A DNA stretch of 64,000 nt from Pseudopithomyces maydicus (Eukaryota; Ascomycota; Dothideomycetes; Pleosporales; Didymosphaeriaceae), in assembly GCA_026873275.1 (NCBI GenBank), contig JANTUC010000009.1, forward strand, positions 620,001-684,000, given 5' to 3'. The notes beneath the pieces are model-generated. The model did no database searches, was not told the origin of the DNA, and was given only the letters and a program-made list of their open reading frames with translations. Below are positions 34,637-46,162 of the stretch, piece by piece. The translations under genes and the position numbers were made by a program. The stretch's first letter is position 1. Each line of letters opens with the position of its first letter.

Positions 34637-35270
34637 GTCGAATGTATTGGAGGTGAACAAGCTGTATGAATCAGAGGCTTCGAACTGGTCTTGTGAAATC
34701 TGTGTTTTATAAGCAAATCGATTATTTGATATATATGCTGGAGCCCCGCAACTTGGGCGATATATCGATCTGTACACAAGCTTCCAAACCAATGGCGCCC
34801 GGATCCTCCCATGCCGACAGAAAATCCCAAGTGGTACCCTGAGAGGTTTGCGCTATTGTGCAGGACTCGGCCGCCGGCCGCCGAGCCCCGGTGGATCCTT
34901 CCCACACTTGTCGCACGGAAAGAACCATCACCATATCGACCAACCCCGGTTCCTATCCAGTATTGACAGCGTTCTAGATTTCAAAGATGCTCTGTCGATC
35001 CCATGCTCATGCTACATGAGCTACGGCTGAGGGCCTTGCTTGTTCACAGGGTGTCTAGCAAGTCGATATTGAGAACACTGGTGGAAAGATCATGCCGATT
35101 CCAATCCGTTTCCATTAAACAGTTTTATGAGCTTGAGACACCATGGGAAAGTCTGCTATGAGAAGCAGAAGGAGGTTTCTGTTTGCGGGTTCGTCCGTGA
35201 GTTTGCGAGGACACATTATCATTCTGACATCTGGGTTCAGCAAAACTCCCAATTGGAACTTCTAATTCTA
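34637..35270. promoter_or_regulatory. Promoter of FAD monooxygenase with inverted GCCGAG arms
   Basis: 634 bp upstream of the FAD monooxygenase. At 34866-34885 a 20-bp GC block has CTCGGC and GCCGAG arms around CGCCGGCC, an imperfect inverted repeat. This is the strongest candidate operator in the cluster. Confidence 0.55.
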
Positions 35271-36734
35271 CTATGTGAGAGACGCAGATATTAATCCATG
35301 GAAGGATTGCTGATCGTACACAACGGCTTCGTTGATCGATAAGCCCACCTCCCCGAGCAAATCCTTCCACTGTGACTCTGTTCGCTCTAGACTACCGCAT
35401 GCACCAAGCATGACCAAGTCTAGCGCAGTAGCAAACGCCGGAGCACCTCGTTCTGGAAGGATCATATCATTGATGAGCAATACAGAGTGTGGAGTCATGG
35501 CGGATTTGATCTGGCGCAAAATAGTTTTTGCTTTCTCATCGCTCCAATTATGCAGAACCCAACCCAAATGATAGAATTTGGCACCTGGAATCCCCGTTAG
35601 CATGAAGACCAAGTCTATTCCATCTCACGAATTTTTCTAACAGCAGCATTTCGGGAATTTTGTACGCACCTTTGATGGGTTGCGGCTGGAAAAAGTCATG
35701 TCCCACTTTTTCTACGCCCGCTGTCGGCAGGGCGTGGTTGAGTGTATCGGGCAAATCTTCCAGGATAATACGTCCTGGCACATTGGGGAATTGACCTTTG
35801 AATAACGCACAATAATGGCCAACGTTCCCTCCGATATCCACGAAAAGCGCTTCTTCAGAAGAAGGATTCCAATCCTGTGTCTGTCTCTCGAATGGGTACT
35901 CTTTCAACCAGCGGCCTCGAACATCTTGCTCTAATCCCATATATCGAATGAGAGCCGTTAGATTCTCTGGTTTCTGAGAAAAATATGTATAAGTATCAAG
36001 TTCAGTATGATATGCTGGCTGAAACACGGTAGCCTTGCCATCCGTAACATCTTGGTAACTGTTCTTCCGCAAGAAAGCAGGCATCTCTTGGAAGAGAGGA
36101 CCACAGTTCTCAAAACTATGTGCTATAGATTAGTGATCAGTGATACAGCAGTCTTCTAGGATACGAACAAATGGGTCACAATAATATTGGCCTCTGGAGC
36201 CGCAAGATGATGGCATTTGCTGTTCGCTTCAAACACACCAGTTGAATTTTCGCGAATCAATCCAACAGAAGCCATATATCTTAGCAACCGGACTAGATAC
36301 CAAATCAGAAAAAATCCCTGGAGGGCTTAGTTGTCGATAAACTGTTTACGTACCAAGGGTCAGAGGATGAGCCCCTGTCAGAGCCTGCAATTCCTTCAAA
36401 GTTTTGGGACCTTCAGCAGATAGTGTTTGGAAGATCTTCAAGTCATGACCTATCCGAGCTGCTGCAGCCTGTAGAGGCTGTAGAGTATAATCAGAAACGA
36501 TACGGAGATCCTTGCAGGAATATCACGCTTACATAAAGGGACCTTTAACTATGTCAGCAGTGTATCTTCTGATGACGCGGTTCAGATCGGATTTGAAGCT
36601 TACAGTCGAATTGCTGTCTCTTTTGGGGTCTCAGTAGAGGCAATTGTTTCGTGTAAGTCACGTTGAAAGAGTTTTCGCGAAGCATCATCTCCAGTTGTCA
36701 AACGTTTCTTGATCTCTGCAAGGAGGTCTGTCAT
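35271..36734 (-). CDS. SAM-dependent O-methyltransferase 2 with a 10-nt micro-exon
   Basis: Second O-methyltransferase of the cluster. Exons 36604-36734, 36533-36542, 36354-36477, 36169-36292, 35670-36115, 35271-35584 total 1149 nt and 382 residues. Evidence includes the dimerisation helix PLQAAAARIGHDLKIFQTL, winged helix LKELQALTGA, SAM loop LFVDIGGNVGHYCALF, EDLPDTL, the DFFQPQPIKG stretch and the catalytic HNWSDEKAKTIL block. Exon 2 encodes only about three residues (SLY); without it the frame breaks, and it has usable flanks (AAAG before, GTAAGC after). The gene is divergent from the PKS and shares its 585-bp promoter, which suggests co-regulation. Confidence 0.88.
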
Positions 36735-37319
36735 GGTTTCGAGCTCTTAGAATTTAGTATCCTAGCTATCACCCGTTTGTGTGGAAGTCAAGTAACAAAG
36801 TTGACTACAACGAGGAATGTAACGTGTGAAACTATGTCTGAATAGTCTTGAGAATGATCTGGCGATGAACGTCAGCGGAGCAAACGATATAGATTGAGCA
36901 GCGAAGCTGGTCATGGACCACCATGTTTTACACCTAAGTGAGCATAGCTCCCGCAATGGCGTTTTTTGCTGACTTCTAGCCGAGAGACCGATGATAATAA
37001 AATCTCGGATTTCGGTTGCCGGTTCCCATCCCGCCCTATCTGAAACTCAACTGAACAACTTTGGGAATAGCGCTTCCCAGCCGAGTGGCCGATGTACTAT
37101 CATGTAACACCTGGTTATGTGCAACTATCAGACTAACAACAAGTCAATTAGAGACATCAACAGAGATTCATTTTCTCGAACAGCAAGTCACTTCAACGTG
37201 ATCACTGTATACCCACTCCCATTGCCTTCTCCACTCAACTACGCGGCCGGAGATCTCAACCACGATACCTGTCTTATTAGATTCCATACGATCCAAACTT
37301 CTTACGAATTTTGAACATT
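36735..37319. promoter_or_regulatory. Divergent PKS / O-methyltransferase 2 promoter
   Basis: 585 bp between the divergent starts. It contains two near-identical 15-bp direct repeats, GCCGAGAGACCGATG (36979-36993) and GCCGAGTGGCCGATG (37080-37094), 101 bp apart with 13 of 15 identical. These are candidate binding sites for the cluster Zn2Cys6 factor. Confidence 0.6.
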
Positions 37320-40300
37320 ATGACGCAGGCAAAGGTCATCTACCTGTCGGGAGAAATCCCTCAGGGTGATCCTGAAGGAGACCAGCGGGTTCTTTTCAGA
37401 AAGTTGCATTTGCTGAGCAAAGAAAGAAGTCATCCTATTCTTGCGTCTGTTATTGAGGCAATCACAACATCTTTGAAACAAGAATGTCGGCAACTAGAGA
37501 AAACCAAGAGGGAGTTAATCCCAGCGTTCGAAAGCGTATTGGATCTTACCGACAGTGTTGTTGCACTCCGGAAAACCCCATTAGGAGGTGCTATCGAACG
37601 AGTTCTTGTCCTAGTCTTCCAACTGGGCACATTCATTGCGTGAGTATGAACATGGGATAGGATTTCAGAACCAGAAGCTGACCCATAGAATGAAGCCATC
37701 ACGAAGCCCACCCTCTGGAATATAATTTCAGAACAAATACTACTGTACTCATAGGTCGAGGTCCAGGTTTATTGTCTGGGGCCGCTATTGCGCTATCTCC
37801 CTCCCCACTGCTACTTCCCATCATGGCCGCCGAAATCACAAAGGTCACTTTCCGCTTTGGACTTGTTGTAGACCAGGTCTGTAGATCGTCGGAGGTCTCG
37901 CCGGACGAGATCAACGCAGAAGGGGTAAGTACAAGGCTCTGGATTGCATCACAAAGTGATGATTTCGCTGATTTTGGTCAATCAGGCTTGGGTATACTGC
38001 GCCCATGGTACTAATTTGGAGGACGCTCAACAAGCTGTAGCAGATTTTAATGCTGAGAAGGTAAGCTAATATATCCTGTAAAGCTTTATACATTGACTCA
38101 TCTATTTATTTTAGGGATACCCTCCAGCCACCATGGCAACTGTCTTCAACGCCGATGGCAGATCAGTGAGCATTGGTGGCCCACCATCAACGCTGAGATC
38201 TCTTTTCACAGAGTCCGAGTTTTTCAAACGCACGAACAATGTGCCAATGAAGAAGGTTCAAGGCATGTGGCATACTGGCAAAGTGTATGGCACAGAACAT
38301 GTCAAACAAATCGTTGAAGGCATCTCACCAAAGAGTCAAGTGTGCTTTCCCATATTCTCCCCTGTTACTGGGCGAGCATTTGAGGCCACTGACGGCGCGA
38401 CATTACTCGAAGAAATGATGACAGAGATTTTGACACAAAGCATCCGCTGGGATCAGACCATAGAAGGTGTTTCAGACCACCTGAAGCGACTATCGCCGGA
38501 CAACGTACAACTGTGGAGTTTACAGCCTTCACACTACATGTCGAGCGTTCTCGATAGATGGAGTGCTGAACTGCCCAGCGCAACTTTGTCACAACAGGTT
38601 ATGATGCCAGCCGTCATGAGTCTTGACCCAGAGCAAAGCCCACCGCGAGACGCAAAGTCGGCTAAGATTGCCGTTGTTGGTATGTCATGTCGATTCCCAG
38701 GCGGCGCAGATGACTCTGAAAAGTTTTGGGAGCTGTTGGCCAAGGGCCGTGACGTCCATGCACCTGTTCCACCTGACCGATTTGACGTTGAAAGTCACGT
38801 GGACCCAACAGGAGACAAACCGAACACGTCTAAGACCCCCTATGGCTGCTTCGTGAATGATCCAGGACTCTTCGATTCATTCTTCTTTGGCATGTCTCCA
38901 CGCGAGGCCGAACAGACGGATCCTATGCACCGATTGGCTTTAGTTACAGCGTACGAGGCCCTGGAGAATTCGGGCTACGTTCATGGCAGAGCAGTCCATC
39001 AACGCCGGGTCGGAACATTCTATGGGTGTGCTAGTGATGACTATCGTGAAGTCAACTCTGGTCAAGACATCGGAACTTACTTCATCTCCGGTGGATGCAG
39101 AGCTTTTGGTCCTGGTCGTATCAACTATTTCCTGAAATTCTGGGGACCAAGTTACAGTATCGATACAGCCTGTTCCTCTAGCTTAGCAGCTATTCAGGCT
39201 GCTTGTACCTCCCTTTGGAGCGGCGACATCGACATGGCAATCACAGGCGGTATGAATATCATTACGAACTCCGACGTCTATGCCGGATTAAGCAGGGGAC
39301 ATTTCTTGTCCTCCACTGGAGGTTGTAAGACTTGGGACGAAGGAGCAGATGGATACTGTCGTGCCGATGGTGTTGGCAGTGTTGTACTCAAGCGGCTTGA
39401 AGACGCCGAAGCTGATAACGTAAGTAGTTTTTTTTGGGGTGACATTTTTCCATCGGAGAGGAAGTTTTCTCCTGGTTAAACAAGACGTTGTTATCTTTCA
39501 CGTGACTCGAACTGACTTTGCAACTTAGGACAATATTCTCGCGGTTGTTCTCGCTGCCGGCACAGATCATTCGGCTGAGGCTGTATCGATTACGCATCCT
39601 CATGACTTGGCCCAGGCACACCTTTACAATCAACTGGTCAAACGATCCGGGATCGATCCGTTATCTGTAGGATATGTCGAGTTCCACGGAACGGGTACTG
39701 GAGCAGGCGATCCAACTGAGATGAGATCGGTCACGAGCGTCTTTGCTCCCGGACAAAAAGAAACACAGCCTTACACGTCGGCTCAGTCAAAGCCAATGTT
39801 GGCCATGGAGAAGCTGCTGCTGGCATCATGTCGTTCATGAAAACCCTGCTCGTCTTCCAGAAAGGCATGATTCCTCCACACATTGGAATAAAGACTGGGC
39901 TGAATCCATCTCTGCCTAAAGATTTGGAAAAAAGGGGCGTGGTCATCCCGTTCAGTGCTACACCATGGGAACGTCAAGATAATCAAAAACGGCTGGCAGT
40001 GGTGAACAATTTTGGAGCAGCAGGTGGGAACACAGCAATGATACTAGAAGAAGCGGTACCACGACCCAGACTTGGTGAGGACTCACGACCTACGCATCCT
40101 ATCTTAGTCTCCGCAAAGACGCCGTTCTCCCTTGAGCAAAACCTTAGGCGCCTTGTGGCTTTCATAGAGGCACACCCAGAGCTCTCGATTGCCGATTTAT
40201 CGTACACTTTGTCCGCACGAAAGATGCATTACAACTACCGAGTTTCGATTCTAGCGACGTCTCTAGAAGAGGCTGTAACACTTCTTCGCAAAGAAATCGA

Positions 40301-42907
40301 GGCAGTTGTGGCCCAAGTACCCATTGCAACAAAGCAGCCCACTGTAGCCTTTGCTTTCACGGGACAAGGAACATTTTACGTCGGCATCGGCGCACAACTA
40401 TATCGCGACTCGAGGACTTTCCAGAGGCAATTGGATCAACTTGACGGCATCGCGCAACGCCAAAACTTCCCCTCCTTTTTGCCAATCATCAAAGGTACTT
40501 GCAATGTCAAGGATGTTTCTACTGTTTCGATGCACCTAGCAATCGTATGCGTGGAAATTGCTCTGGCAAGACAGTGGGCGCTGTTTGGTGTGACTCCAAG
40601 TGTTGTTGTGGGTCATAGTCTGGGAGAGTATGCTGCGCTAAATGCAGCAGGCGTCTTCTCTGACAGTGATACAATCTTCCTTGTTGGAACGCGCGCGATG
40701 TTGCTAGAGACTAAATGCACGCCGGCTACTCACGGTATGCTATCGGTTCGAGCATCTCTAGAAAACATCAAGAAAGCTTGCGAGGGTATTACCTTCGAAG
40801 TTGCATGCATCAACGGTCCCGAGGAGACTGTTGTTGGAGGTCCAGTAGCAGATTTGGAGGCCCTTGCAAACGTCCTTAAAGGAGCAGGTTATAGGACCAT
40901 CAAGCTGGATGTGCCCCACGCGTATCACACAAGCCAGATGCAAACTTTGGTGGATGAGTTCGTCAAATCAACGCAGGCTGTTGTGCCTAAAAAGCCCAAG
41001 ATTCCTGTCATCTCACCCCGCTGCTCGGAAGTTTTAACCTCTGGTATTGATGTTTCTTATTTGGCTAGAGCCACTAGGGAAACAGTTGACTATGTGGGAG
41101 GACTTAACGCTGCCAGAAAGTCTGGGGTGGTACCAGATTCTACTGTGTGGATAGAAGTTGGCCATCATCCTTGTTGTGTGAGCTTCATTGCAAAGACCTT
41201 GTCGGGAACTCTATTGACAAGTCCAACGCTACACCGAGACCAGAACAATTGGACGACAATTGGAAAAGCACTCATTGGGTTGTATAATGCTGGGGTATCT
41301 ATAGATTGGTCGGAGTATCATTCCTCATTCGAGCAGGCTCTTCGGCTCGTCGAGACCCCGAACTATGCGTGGAACAACAAGAACTACTGGATTCAGTATA
41401 GGGGTGATTGGAACTTAACAAAGGGACAGGAGTTTCCCGGTTCTAATTATTCCAACGCCAAAACTGCTCAGACGGTCAAGGGTTTCCGCACGACAAGCAT
41501 TCACGAGATTCGGGAGGAAACATACACGCAGTCCTCAGCACAGCTCCTGGCTGAGTCTGATATGACTGATCCAGTGCTCAAAGATGTTATTGAAGGACAT
41601 GCCATGAACGACTACGGAGTTGCATCTTCAGTAAGTTTGAAAAGATGTATCCATAAAGTATGGAGCTCTTCTGACATTACCAGTTCCTCCATGCAGACAT
41701 GGCTTTCACGGTCGCGAAACGCATTCTCGATCGTGGGCTTCCAAACTCCACTAATACTGGCATCAATGTTACAGACTTTGAATATCACGAACCTGTTGTC
41801 AAACACTACAACCCAACCGAACCTCAGCCGATTGTTGTGAGCGCGGAAGCAGACTTGGAGCAAGAAAAGGCCCATGTTCGATGGTACAATCCAGAGAAAG
41901 ACATTTGGTATTGCCATGCATCTATTTCTTACGAAGATCCATCGTCTTGGCTGTCGACATGGTCCCGTTCAGCTGGCCTTGTAACAAGTCGTATTGCGGC
42001 TCTAAACGACATGGCGGCTAACGGCAAAGCTGACAAACTGACCACCAACCTTGCGTACAGTCTCTTTGGAAAGTTGGTTGGCTATTCGGACATGTACCGC
42101 ACCATGAAGTCTGTGGTTCTGAACAAGGATGAAGCTGTGGCTGAAGTGGAATTTCCTGCCGATACCGCAGGTAATTGGACAGTGCCTCCGCACTTTATCG
42201 ATGGATGTGTGTCTCTATCCGGCTTCATCTTGAACGGAGGTACACATTTCGATAACACCAAGTACTTCTACATCACACCTTCTTGGAATTCCATGAGGTT
42301 TGCGAAGCCGCTCACACCTGGCGGTCGATACTTGGCATACGTTCGAATGCTTCCAGCCGGTAAGAACGACTTTGTTGGAGATGTATACATCCTTCAAGGC
42401 GATGAAATCGTTGGTGTCGTTGAAGCAATTTTGTTCAAGCAGTGGCCACGCGTTATGTTGAACCGGTTTTTTAGCCCTCCAGCCACGAAAAACGCGTCTC
42501 GTAACGTGGTTGTCCCCCGTGCCACCATCTCTATGCCTTCGGTGGGACCTGGTGCAAAAACTTCCAAGACGCAATCGGCTCAACCAGCACTCGTCTCGGG
42601 GCTGTTGACACCACCCTCTCCGGCAACTAGCATCGCGGACGTGCAAGAATTCAAGTCCGACTCGCAAGACGTAAGCGCCACCTCATCAGAATCAGTCAAC
42701 CAGGCTTTCGCGATTATTGCCGAGGAGTTGGGCGTTGACGTATGCATGCTGACCGACGATGCGAATGTCGCTGATTTTGGTTTGGACTCGCTTATGTCTC
42801 TTGTTCTCTCTCAGAAATTGCGCGACGAGCTTAAGATCGAAATTCGGGATTCCTTTTTCTTGGAAATATCTACCTTCCGGGACCTGAAGAACATGTTAGG
42901 TAACTAG
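37320..42907 (+). CDS. Non-reducing polyketide synthase (SAT-KS-AT-PT-ACP), -1 frame shift in KS
   Basis: Iterative type I PKS that would build an aromatic polyketide. Exons 37320-37639, 37696-37924, 37986-38060, 38115-39419, 39529-41630, 41684-42907; about 1751 residues. SAT (about 5-330) reads IGRGPGLLSG where the nucleophile motif GxCxG is expected, so the cysteine is replaced by glycine. KS starts at KIAVVGMSCRFPGG (about 391), Cys in DTACSSS (about 561), His in HGTGTGAGDPTE and KANVGHGE. AT has FTGQG and GHSLGEY (Ser about 1007). PT has EGHAMNDYG (His about 1334) and PPHFIDGCVSLSG (Asp). One ACP has DFGLDSLMS (Ser about 1713). The chain ends there: no thioesterase, methyltransferase or reductase. 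In exon 5 the frame changes by -1 near 39768-39776, between two conserved KS blocks, with no plausible intron. Confidence 0.9.
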
Positions 42908-43140
42908 GCAGACTCATTCATTGGTTGTTGGGTTGCAATAGAGTTGTAATAGAGTTGTAATAGAATAGATTATGTAGTAAAGATACTTCAATCATATTCA
43001 TTTTTATCATCAAAATACTCATGGTTGATGAATACAAAACCAGCGAAGGTAGTTCATGAAATGACTCCGCCATTTCCTTTACTTATTTTCTTTGCTAACC
43101 TTTGACATCCTACAAATTTAATCTTCGTCCTACATAGCCT
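42908..43140. other. Short gap between convergent PKS and NmrA-like genes
   Basis: 233 bp of AT-rich 3' sequence shared by two convergent genes, with a small repeat of AATAGAGTTGT near 42938-42962. Confidence 0.5.
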
Positions 43141-44224
43141 CTACTTTCCTTTCCAATGATCTATGATCTCGCTCACCTTGGTGGTCTCGATCTCTGGGAA
43201 GATCTGGTTCAGCGATCCCTCCTCCGGCATATCAAACAATCCATATGCCACATATAATCCAAACTTGGACTGAATGCTATATAGCAGAGACTTGGGGATG
43301 AACGAAAAAGCTGATGCGTGAGCGGGTAGTTCCGTGATCATTCCACTCCGAAGCTTGTCGACTGAATCGTACGCGACCTTGAATTTTGACCCTGCAGCCG
43401 TCAATATCAGGAAAATACATAGCGTAAGAACAGCCCTACCTCTAGCATCTTCGGCCAGTTTTAATGCCTTATTCCATGTAGTCTTGTCACTATAACAAAC
43501 CATCGGGTATGTCCATTTGGGTAGCTTGAGTGCTGCGACGACAAATTTTGCCAAGTCTTTAGTATAAGTAAATGTCATCACCTCGTCACCAGTCCCGGGG
43601 ATAGAAGCTGCTTTGTTGGCGACATCCAAGACAAATGTCAATGGTTTGAGAGACGACTCAACGTATGGCATGCCATAGTAATCGACGAAGTATCCGTTCT
43701 GGAATTGGGTCCATTCTAAGTCGGTCTTTTGGAGAGCTTCAATTGTTGCCATACGAAATGGTTGGAAAGGGATACGAAGTGCCCTGTTGTACATAAATCA
43801 GCAGAGCCATAACGAGTTACATGTGGCCCACTTACTCATCTTCGGGTATAGGACCACCCCAATTACTTGCGATAAAGCGCTTTGTTACAGATGACTGAGC
43901 CGCAGCAGTTACCAAATCAACTTCCGACTTTCCAGTGGCTTCTGTTAAGACGGCAATGGTCGATACTACAACTTGGACGTTCTTGGATTCGAGTAGATCA
44001 GTCACTTGTTTGATGTCCCCGTAATCAATTACGAATTCATCAGTAGCTGTATCGTTCGCGTCGCTCGCCTAGTTTTACCCGTCAATGATGTAAACTTGAT
44101 GGTTGTCGTACATTCATACCTTGCGAGTTAGTACTACCACTTCATGTTCTTCGCTATTTCTTAGGGCATCCACGATCACTCTTCCCACACGCCCGGTGCC
44201 ACCGGCGACGGCGACAGTAACCAT
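43141..44224 (-). CDS. NmrA-like NAD(P)-binding oxidoreductase
   Basis: Extended-fold Rossmann protein of the NmrA/isoflavone-reductase family. Exons 44120-44224, 43836-44068, 43440-43783, 43141-43391 give 310 residues. The N-terminus is VTVAVAGGTGRVGRVIVDAL, the GGxGxxG dinucleotide site; then VVVLTRK, DYGDIKQV, VVVSTIA, and KRFIASNWGGPIPED, the usual NmrA beta-5 region. The C-terminal half is substrate-binding in style (FQNGYFVDYYGMPY). In polyketide clusters such proteins act as NAD(P)H reductases; a pure redox sensor role is an alternative. All splice phases close and there is no frame problem. Confidence 0.88.
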
Positions 44225-46162
44225 GATTGGATAAGTACAGCAGATTATCGAAAATATCAATACGAATCTTCTTGCATGCGAAGTCAAACTTTCACATCCT
44301 AATATAGAAGAGTTAGGTAACTTGATTTCTAATAGACTGCCTGGGGACTTCGCACATCTTTTCCGATTGCCCACGATCCGTGAATTGATTGACATTGCCA
44401 TGAAAATGCCCCATCGCGCGCGCGGTTCCAAAACCGGACAAGTACGATATGAGTGATCGCTAAACTTCGTCCGGCTCCGCGCGCGCCACCGGCATCGGAT
44501 TCTATCTTATCCGGCTCAATCCGGAAAGGGTTCAGCATCGAATCCGGAGCAACACTTTGGATTGGGCTACAGGGCGTCGTTTTATTGTCTGATACATAGA
44601 GCCCATGACGTGCTGTGATAGGTACGATTTTGGTCAAATCCCAAACACCTGCACCGTACCATTTGATAAGGTGTCGCATTTGTTTTGTGACTAGTACATG
44701 TTATCGTTTCTCATAATTAATGTATACTTTGGTTTGGTATATCTAGCTTAGTTAGCCTGAACTTCATGCGCACATCATCAAGTCGTAGGATAAGGGGGCA
44801 GGACTCTGCATGCCAGGAGATTCATGGTTATACCTCTAGTACTATCCTTGCAAATCCTATTCATACTATCATTGAACAGTTTGTGATCGTCTACTCGTGA
44901 TCTTATCAGTGTCACACTTGAAGATGCATACCGTAGCCGTATGGTTGGGTGGGAAAGTGAGCCCAGCACAGATGACAAAACTTACCCATCACAGCTACAC
45001 TGGCACTATCGACTCTATTTTCTTCACTCCTTTGGTATTGCCCATCTTTATCTTCATCCATTACGTCTATTTGCTCCTCTTTGCCTCGGTTTCGAGATCA
45101 CAAGGCGATTATCTCTACAGAAAAACATGTAAACGACTCTTCACGGCAACTGACAGGCTACCTAGACCCACCCAAGTCACAGAATGACGCCACTCGACAG
45201 CAGAGTCCCGGCCGGGTGGGAGCTAGCGATATACCAGACGACCGGTATTGCGTTGCCGAAATCTAGACCTCTGCCGCCGAGGCTCAGAATAGAAGCTAAA
45301 GCAGGTGGAGGACATACCTGACGTGGTCATGTCCTACGCATGCGTCAGCATTGACTCATGACTGTGATGGCAATACCCAATGAAAAAGTGTTTGACTCCA
45401 CCAATCAGTTTTTTTAGGTAGCTGATTTGGTGATAATCAACTGGTAGTGGATCTGAATAACTACCGTTTACGTACACTCGCATACAGTTCGACGGGCAAT
45501 TCCCGAAGCTCTCTACACACATTGCCCTTCTCTATCAGTCTTGCACCAAGAGCAGATATCATTTATTTCTCTTTAAGGTTTGAGCCCTGAATATGACTGT
45601 TCTCTGAAACTATCCATTTGAGCACAATAGTACTTGAGGGCAAGCATTCCCCGCAGTCGCAGCTCGAATAGATGGCATCCAAATGACTGACTCGTCAAGC
45701 GTCCATCGTTCGTAATCACGAATCGTCAAACCTTACCAGCGTTTCCACGTACCAATAGCAATGAAGATGGTATATTACTTTTCTGAAGAACGCTAGCGAT
45801 TTCCCCGCATTCAGCTACCCCAGATCTCTCCAGTTCCCGCCCGACGACACATGGCGAGCCTGCGATCTGGAACCGCCTAGCGCATCCAACTGCATGGCGC
45901 TTGCGGGTGATGAGTTCCGACTTCGTTTGATCACCAGTCGAAGTTATATACACTATGGTTCATTGAGACGGTGTCTGTAGGAGAGTGTTTTCGCATACGC
46001 GCGGTAGCATCGTCTGATATATATAGTCGTCTTGAAGTGCAGTCACTTCATTGTCCTCATTTAGTCTCATAGCTGTGTGGTCGCAGCCCCACTTCATCAC
46101 CAGGCTCCTACTTCGTACTTCGTAACCACCTTCAGCTTGCCGGACATATCATCGTACATTTG
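44225..46162. other. Intergenic region between NmrA-like and MFS genes
   Basis: 1.94 kb between divergent genes. It holds repeated CCGG-containing GC patches near 44460-44530 and GCCGCCGAG at 45273-45281, similar to the GCCGA core in other cluster promoters. No gene supported; short frames at 44897-45266 have no family character. Confidence 0.5.

Noticed and set aside
37320..42907. Calling the PKS a confirmed pseudogene
   Set aside because: The only lesion is a -1 shift of the same kind found in core genes; assembly error is at least as likely.
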